A stretch of 44,368 nucleotides of DNA from Paludibacteraceae bacterium (GTDB lineage: Bacteria; Bacteroidota; Bacteroidia; Bacteroidales; Paludibacteraceae): NCBI GenBank assembly GCA_017525455.1, contig JAFXSS010000145.1, positions 1 to 44,368 on the forward strand. The letters are read 5' to 3'. Positions 41,501-44,368 of this stretch are shown here, piece by piece; within the stretch, counting starts at the first letter, position 1; every line of letters starts with the position of its first letter. A program made the position numbers and the translations under genes. The notes under the pieces were generated by a model that saw nothing but the letters and a program-made list of their open reading frames with translations, did no database searches and was not told where the DNA came from.

Positions 41501-42824
41501 CGTACCGGGCGGACGATGGGCTACAGAGTTCAAGCGCGAAGCGCAAATCATGTATTATAACGGTGCGCAGTGGGATAACCTGTCATACAACGATATTTGT
41601 CGCCGGATAGGGGCTACTCTGTCACTTGCCGATCTTGTGCATGTAGCAGTCGATCCGGCAGACTCCAAGCATTTCTATGCAGCCAGCTACGGTATGGGTG
41701 TGGTAGAATTCCTACCCGACGGTACAGCCAAACGTTATACGTATAACAACAGTCCGCTCCGTTCTGCAGACACAGGCAATGCTATGTACCGCTACTGTCG
41801 CGTAGATGCCATGACCTTTGACGCTGACCGTAACCTGTGGCTAACCAATATGAGCGATCTGGCTACCAACGTACATATCATTACTCCCGACCATCAGTGG
41901 CACTCGTTCAATCTGTATCAAGGCGGACAACGTATAGTGCTGAACACTGTCAGCAAGTTCGTAGTTGACAACCGCAACCCTGACTACAAATGGATAGCCA
42001 GTGCACGCGATGCAGCCGGAGTGATTCTGATTAACGACAACGGTACACCTTATACTAATTATGACGACCGTGTTGTATCCCGCTCTACGTTTGTTGATCA
42101 GGATAACAAGAGTATAACTCTCGCCAGTCTGAAAACTATTGCCCAAGATCATAACGGCGATATGTGGCTGGGTACAAACGAAGGCATACTTGTCATCGAA
42201 GCTGCAACCGACCTGTTCCGCTCCAACAGTTGCCGCCGGCTGAAGATGTCACGCCACGACGGTACTAACCTTGCTGACTATCTGCTGGGCACCGAGCAAA
42301 TCAACTCTATCGTTTTTGCAGGAGGTAACCGTATATGGATTGGTACAAATGTGTCCGGCGCATATCTCGTACATATGGTTACCAAGGAAGGTATATACGA
42401 ACCGGAGATTATCTCACATTTCACCACTCTCAATTCGCCTATGCCGTCCGATTGTGTATTGTCGATAGCTATCAACGAGGAGAACGGTGAAGTATATATA
42501 GGTACCTCCAAAGGACTTGTTTCTTACCGCGGTGATGCTTCTGCTCCCTCAGACTCTTTCGCCAATGCATACGTTTATCCTAATCCTGTCAGACCTAATT
42601 ACGAAGGTATAATCACTATCAACGGTCTGATGGATAACACCACTGTTTATATAGCCGATGCAGCAGGCAATGTAGTCTGCCGTACGCATAGCGAAGGCGG
42701 TACTGCTGTATGGGACGGTAAAACACTCGCCGGTAGCAAAGCGCACTCAGGAGTATATACAATATATTGCAATACGGCTGACGGCAAGAATCATACTACA
42801 CTCAAAGTACTGATTATGCACTGA
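38595..42824 (+). CDS. PorZ-like double beta-propeller T9SS protein with an internal tandem duplication
   Basis: The 1409-residue product has a signal peptide (MKRLAYIFTLLTLTLSVSA) and then two homologous halves, about 20-650 and 663-1320. Each begins with the same motif (WTTHLAYNSVNQIAVGGG and WTTHLAYADINDIQLSTT) and continues in parallel: NIRKQ/HIRKRE strands, DNIVDYSYW and DNLVDYAKW, LDGPLNNLPY and PDGPLSNMPY, AGGRWAVQ and PGGRWATE. Each half contains two-component-regulator-type propeller blades. The last 88 residues (YVYPNPVRPNYEGIITI ... SGVYTIYCN) are a T9SS C-terminal domain. PorZ is about 780 residues with two propellers and a CTD and acts in anionic LPS delivery and cargo anchoring. 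Here one PorZ-sized block seems to have been duplicated, only the second keeping the CTD. Confidence 0.88.
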   Translation: MKRLAYIFTLLTLTLSVSAQTWTTHLAYNSVNQIAVGGGFAYAVSSGSLLAVDVQTEKIRTYSSQDGMHGHDIACIKWLEPAQALMIVYSNSKIDILKNGTFQYIPDLYDKYTPLSKYCHSITVRDSLAYLAMDYGVQTFHIRKREFVNTYFIGPEGKEVPVNHIAVTNQVIYAAGDTTLYAATLTDNIVDYSYWSEIPLPDKGYIQGIAQAGGILYLLQNNTCYRRQGQQWRLYNNNSYYSLNIVDGKIYPADYPTTSHDGELWTAAGEQGIIRRMVTGETVTYKLDGPLNNLPYRLHFGQDQLFMLAGGRWAVQNNRPGCVMRYDGSSWHNITNEEIVRQVGGLCIDFMNAAVDPKDPTHYFITSYGSGLYEFRNDQCIKRWNASNSIIGSAAADNPAKYTRLDGAIYDAQANLWMMNTGNIEYNIVIFAADGSQIGMNVQNEDGSRFIINTAGQFIFDNCHANRVWALVPRGNEKEAGLALIDTKGTLPDTDDDRTLIRIHWTDQDGNSLTRSAIYSMRQDKQGNIWLATNNGVLIIPVSEDYFSSNKCQVLHVTNNEDLPIFDEEKINDILFDHLNRAWIATQTAGVYVLSADDYSILEHYSVDNSAMPSNNVLSLAYDDLHKRMYIGTSLGLVSVTDRTSDVNAEQSSYSEPADMGSMMQWTTHLAYADINDIQLSTTRVYALSEGSLCAIDRDDESLTYYSKLNGLNGSSISRIGYDSHTATLIIAYDDGMIDLLDDQGAIHSVADIYLKQINAKQVQNIAFRDGKAYLAMPFGIVVINIRKQEISDTYYIGDEGSELSINAIAVVGDSIFAAADNRLFRGNIKDNLVDYAKWHSTSMPATITHLISNDNDLYMLMDSVIYRNGQIIPASNKFVALSAYKGSILARTDDRRIFTVAGTTLTEQSNLAAYKPQCAVRDGNTYWLGTNEGVLHIMDDNSVQKYEPDGPLSNMPYDMVTYGSQLWIVPGGRWATEFKREAQIMYYNGAQWDNLSYNDICRRIGATLSLADLVHVAVDPADSKHFYAASYGMGVVEFLPDGTAKRYTYNNSPLRSADTGNAMYRYCRVDAMTFDADRNLWLTNMSDLATNVHIITPDHQWHSFNLYQGGQRIVLNTVSKFVVDNRNPDYKWIASARDAAGVILINDNGTPYTNYDDRVVSRSTFVDQDNKSITLASLKTIAQDHNGDMWLGTNEGILVIEAATDLFRSNSCRRLKMSRHDGTNLADYLLGTEQINSIVFAGGNRIWIGTNVSGAYLVHMVTKEGIYEPEIISHFTTLNSPMPSDCVLSIAINEENGEVYIGTSKGLVSYRGDASAPSDSFANAYVYPNPVRPNYEGIITINGLMDNTTVYIADAAGNVVCRTHSEGGTAVWDGKTLAGSKAHSGVYTIYCNTADGKNHTTLKVLIMH

Positions 42825-43085
42825 CCTGAGGCTGATTGATAACAGTTTATATCAGTTATCAACATCCGGATGTTAATAAGTCAAGTTATATTACAAAGTA
42901 TATGTTTATAACTCCACATACGGTGTAAATAAATAAATTTGTTCAACACAATTAGATATTTACCCTATATTTATCAACTATCCAAATTATTGATAATAAG
43001 TGGATAATAAAAGTTATCAACAATTCAACATTGTATAATTATCATAGATTGTTTACGTAAAAAAGTATATATATAATAAGGTAAA
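42825..43085. other. AT-rich intergenic region with DnaA-box-like motifs
   Basis: This gene-free stretch is very AT-rich. It contains TTATCAACA at 42856-42864 and 43014-43022, TTATCAACT at 42971-42979 and AGTGGATAA (reverse complement TTATCCACT) at 42999-43007. The octamers TTGATAAC (42836-42843) and GTTATCAA (42855-42862) are an inverted repeat. DnaA boxes are TTATNCACA, so these are near matches. Function as an origin is unproven. Confidence 0.45.
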
Positions 43086-43089
43086 CTAA

Positions 43090-43121
43090 AAAGAGCAGTC
43101 CGTTGGTTCGGGCTGCTCTTT
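43090..43121 (-). terminator. Rho-independent terminator of the FISUMP-like gene
   Basis: AAAGAGCAGTCCG (43090-43102) pairs with CGGGCTGCTCTTT (43109-43121), 13 pairs with one G-U, and a 6-base loop. On the minus strand it is followed by TTTTTAG. It is 37 bases beyond the stop codon at 43159. Confidence 0.88.
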
Positions 43122-43158
43122 GCATGTAAGTGCAGGGTATTGTTGCAATAACCTTGTT

Positions 43159-43830
43159 TTATTTCTTAATGATACGTATGCCACGGGCGTAGCAGCGGTT
43201 GTGCAGAATGATGCTCGGCTCTTTCTTGTCGCTGAAAACGATACGCCATGCTTCTTCCGTACCTTCCTTGGCGCTGGATGTCCAGTAGTCACCGAACTCG
43301 TTAACACCGCGCTGTTCGCCGGTGCAGTTGATGAATCCGTCGTACGGGAATACGATGTAGTTGCCGTTTGGACCTACTACCTTGTAACCGCCGTTCTTCA
43401 GTTTCTTCCATGTGCACTTCTCCAGCAGTTCGGTATATTGCTTCTTCGAAGGCAGTTGTTTGCCATAGGTAGCTACTGCATCTTCGTAGGTCATGAGGCC
43501 TGCTTCCTCGTTGATGTCACGCCACAATGTACCGCTGGGCAAACCCAGATCTACGAATACCTGTGCTCTTTTCTTCTTCTCTGTCAGATCGATAGCTGCA
43601 CGCTGAGGCTCCGGTTCAGTTTCCTCAATCACTACCTGCTCTTGCTGAGGCTCGGCAGGTTCGGTTGCTACATTCTGGTCAACTTGAGCAACCTGCTGAG
43701 GTTCTTCGTCTTGTGCAAACCAACTGCATGGGCACTTGCCGCAGCAAATCATCAAACTGATAATCAATGCAATGATACTGATGATCAACGCAATGATACT
43801 AATGGTCTTGGCTGATTTTTGATTTTCCAT
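43159..43830 (-). CDS. Membrane-anchored FISUMP-like domain protein
   Basis: The 223-residue protein has one transmembrane helix (about 9-31) made of a near-perfect 7-residue repeat (SIIALII twice), a cysteine cluster (CCGKCPC), a Pro/Glu/Gln-rich linker (about 38-75) and a C-terminal domain starting VFVDLGLPSGTLWRDIN. That opening, together with WTSSAKEG, WRIVFSD and CYARGIRIIKK, resembles the FISUMP/DUF1566-type domain found in many Bacteroidota and Fibrobacter surface proteins. Its function is unknown. The gene is isolated, with its own promoter at 43877-43908 and terminator at 43090-43121. Confidence 0.8.
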   Translation of the reverse strand: MENQKSAKTISIIALIISIIALIISLMICCGKCPCSWFAQDEEPQQVAQVDQNVATEPAEPQQEQVVIEETEPEPQRAAIDLTEKKKRAQVFVDLGLPSGTLWRDINEEAGLMTYEDAVATYGKQLPSKKQYTELLEKCTWKKLKNGGYKVVGPNGNYIVFPYDGFINCTGEQRGVNEFGDYWTSSAKEGTEEAWRIVFSDKKEPSIILHNRCYARGIRIIKK

Positions 43831-43876
43831 TGTTGTAGTTATTTAGGGTTAAATGTTAATTGGCATATTTCGACTA

Positions 43877-43908
43877 CAAAGGTACAAAAAATAATTGACA
43901 TTTGCAAA
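43877..43908 (-). promoter_or_regulatory. Promoter of the FISUMP-like gene
   Basis: On the minus strand TTTG (plus CAAA 43905-43908) and TACCTTTG (plus CAAAGGTA 43877-43884) are 20 bases apart. The leader is about 40 bases to the ATG at 43830. Confidence 0.8.
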
Positions 43909-44016
43909 TTATTTACAAAAAAATGGCAGGCGAAAAGTAAACAAGTCTCGAGTTAACTCCCTTTCAATTCCTTTTTGCCTCCTTTTTGCTTCCCTCTGAT
44001 ACCCGTATAGAGTCAT
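43909..44016 (-). CDS. Candidate 35-residue basic peptide behind its own promoter
   Basis: The frame from ATG 44016 begins MTLYGYQREAKRRQKGIERE and continues to LPFFCK, with 11 or more Lys/Arg residues. It lies about 30 bases downstream of a full promoter (44048-44079) and ends next to the promoter of the FISUMP-like gene. From memory, similar short GYQREAK-type frames occur repeatedly in Bacteroidales genomes, so this may be a conserved small peptide or a repeated RNA whose sequence happens to be open. No signal peptide or membrane segment is seen. Confidence 0.4.
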   Translation of the reverse strand: MTLYGYQREAKRRQKGIERELTRDLFTFRLPFFCK

Positions 44017-44047
44017 GCGGTAAACGGTCTGTTTTGCAAACGCGACA

Positions 44048-44079
44048 CAAAGATATGACAAAGATTTGGAATTTGCAAA
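44048..44079 (-). promoter_or_regulatory. Orphan Bacteroidota-type promoter
   Basis: On the minus strand TTTG (plus CAAA 44076-44079) and TATCTTTG (plus CAAAGATA 44048-44055) are exactly 20 bases apart. No annotated gene follows directly; the only candidate product is the 35-residue frame at 43909-44016 or a small RNA, before the next promoter at 43877-43908. Confidence 0.65.
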
Positions 44080-44200
44080 TAATTGCTTGTGCAAATCTCA
44101 GCAGGATGAGATTTTGGCGTCCAAAATTGACAAGCATTATCTGCAATTTTGCGAGAGGGATTATATATGATTTCAAATTTTATTTGTCAACTATTATCAT

Positions 44201-44300
44201 CAATTATCATCAATTAGTTGTTGGATCTTTATTTCGTCAACAATTATCCACAATTATCACCAATTAGTTGTTGGATCTTTATTTCGTCAACAATTATTAA
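44201..44300. repeat. 50-bp tandem repeat, two copies, with a perfect DnaA box
   Basis: The units 44201-44250 and 44251-44300 share 40 of their first 40 bases except one (cat/cac) and have related ends. The common block is CAATTAGTTG, TTGGATCTTT, ATTTCGTCAA. A degenerate third end lies at 44183-44200. Across the junction is TTATCCACA (44245-44253), a perfect DnaA box, with related TTATCATCA and TTATCACCA motifs around it. Bases 43831-43876 and 44080-44200 contain nothing else I can assign, and 44301-44368 runs into a GC-rich edge with a CGGCT/AGCCG hairpin cut by the window. Confidence 0.75.
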
Positions 44301-44368
44301 GCATTATCATCCATTATTTTTTATAATCAAAAACGCGCAGCCTTGTCGCCTCGGCTTAGCCGGTCGCC

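Noticed and set aside
44183..44300. The 50-bp tandem repeat as a CRISPR array
   Set aside because: There are only two units, directly adjacent with no unique spacers, and no cas genes nearby.
44318..44368. GC-rich hairpin-like edge sequence (CGGCT/AGCCG)
   Set aside because: It is cut by the window end, and no gene or RNA can be assigned to it.

Overview
The window looks like chromosome from a member of the Bacteroidales (Bacteroidota), probably a gut- or rumen-type anaerobe; I cannot place it more closely. The signs are: promoters of the Bacteroidota type (TTTG, 20 nt, TAnnTTTG); type IX secretion (T9SS) genes such as a PorX-like response regulator with a PglZ domain and a PorZ-like double propeller; secreted proteins with T9SS-like C-terminal tails; and lineage families such as DUF4270, DUF6340, DUF4465 and a BtuG-like propeller lipoprotein. 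No rRNA, tRNA, phage, insertion sequence or CRISPR array was seen.

Layout. 1-5.7 kb (minus strand) is a housekeeping run: pcrA/uvrD, pyrH, frr, an Omp85-type barrel protein and rsgA (cut by the window edge). 5.8-8.1 kb (plus) holds an RsmF-like rRNA methyltransferase overlapping a DUF6340 protein. 8.1-14.9 kb (minus) is a compact series: PASTA protein, rluD, porX, an exonuclease/endonuclease/phosphatase protein, manA and a DEAD-box helicase. 15-18 kb has two small lipoproteins and a secreted OB-fold protein, separated by divergent promoters and hairpin terminators.

18.1-29.8 kb is the most interesting part: two consecutive minus-strand operons, each with its own promoter and its own cobalamin (vitamin B12) riboswitch. 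The proximal one encodes a BtuB-type TonB receptor, a BtuG-like propeller lipoprotein, a secreted surface protein and a DUF4465 lipoprotein. The distal one has no transporter. It encodes a DUF4465-FN3-FN3 protein and a 1326-residue GLUG-repeat protein, both with T9SS-like tails, then a 40-residue ORF starting one base after the previous stop. Its riboswitch carries an extra 5' hairpin and a 126-nt branched insertion. My inference is that this bacterium uses lipoproteins and T9SS-exported proteins, both under B12 control, to capture corrinoids at the cell surface.

29.8-34.4 kb (minus) contains a Na+/Ca2+ exchanger, ychF, a DUF4270 lipoprotein and a short glycogen-synthase-like protein. 34.5-42.8 kb (plus) contains panC, pdxB, proS, rdgB and a 1409-residue PorZ-like protein that appears to be an internal tandem duplication. 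The right end (42.8-44.4 kb) is AT-rich, with DnaA-box-like motifs, a FISUMP-type membrane protein, an orphan promoter ahead of a 35-residue basic ORF, and a 50-bp tandem repeat containing a perfect DnaA box.
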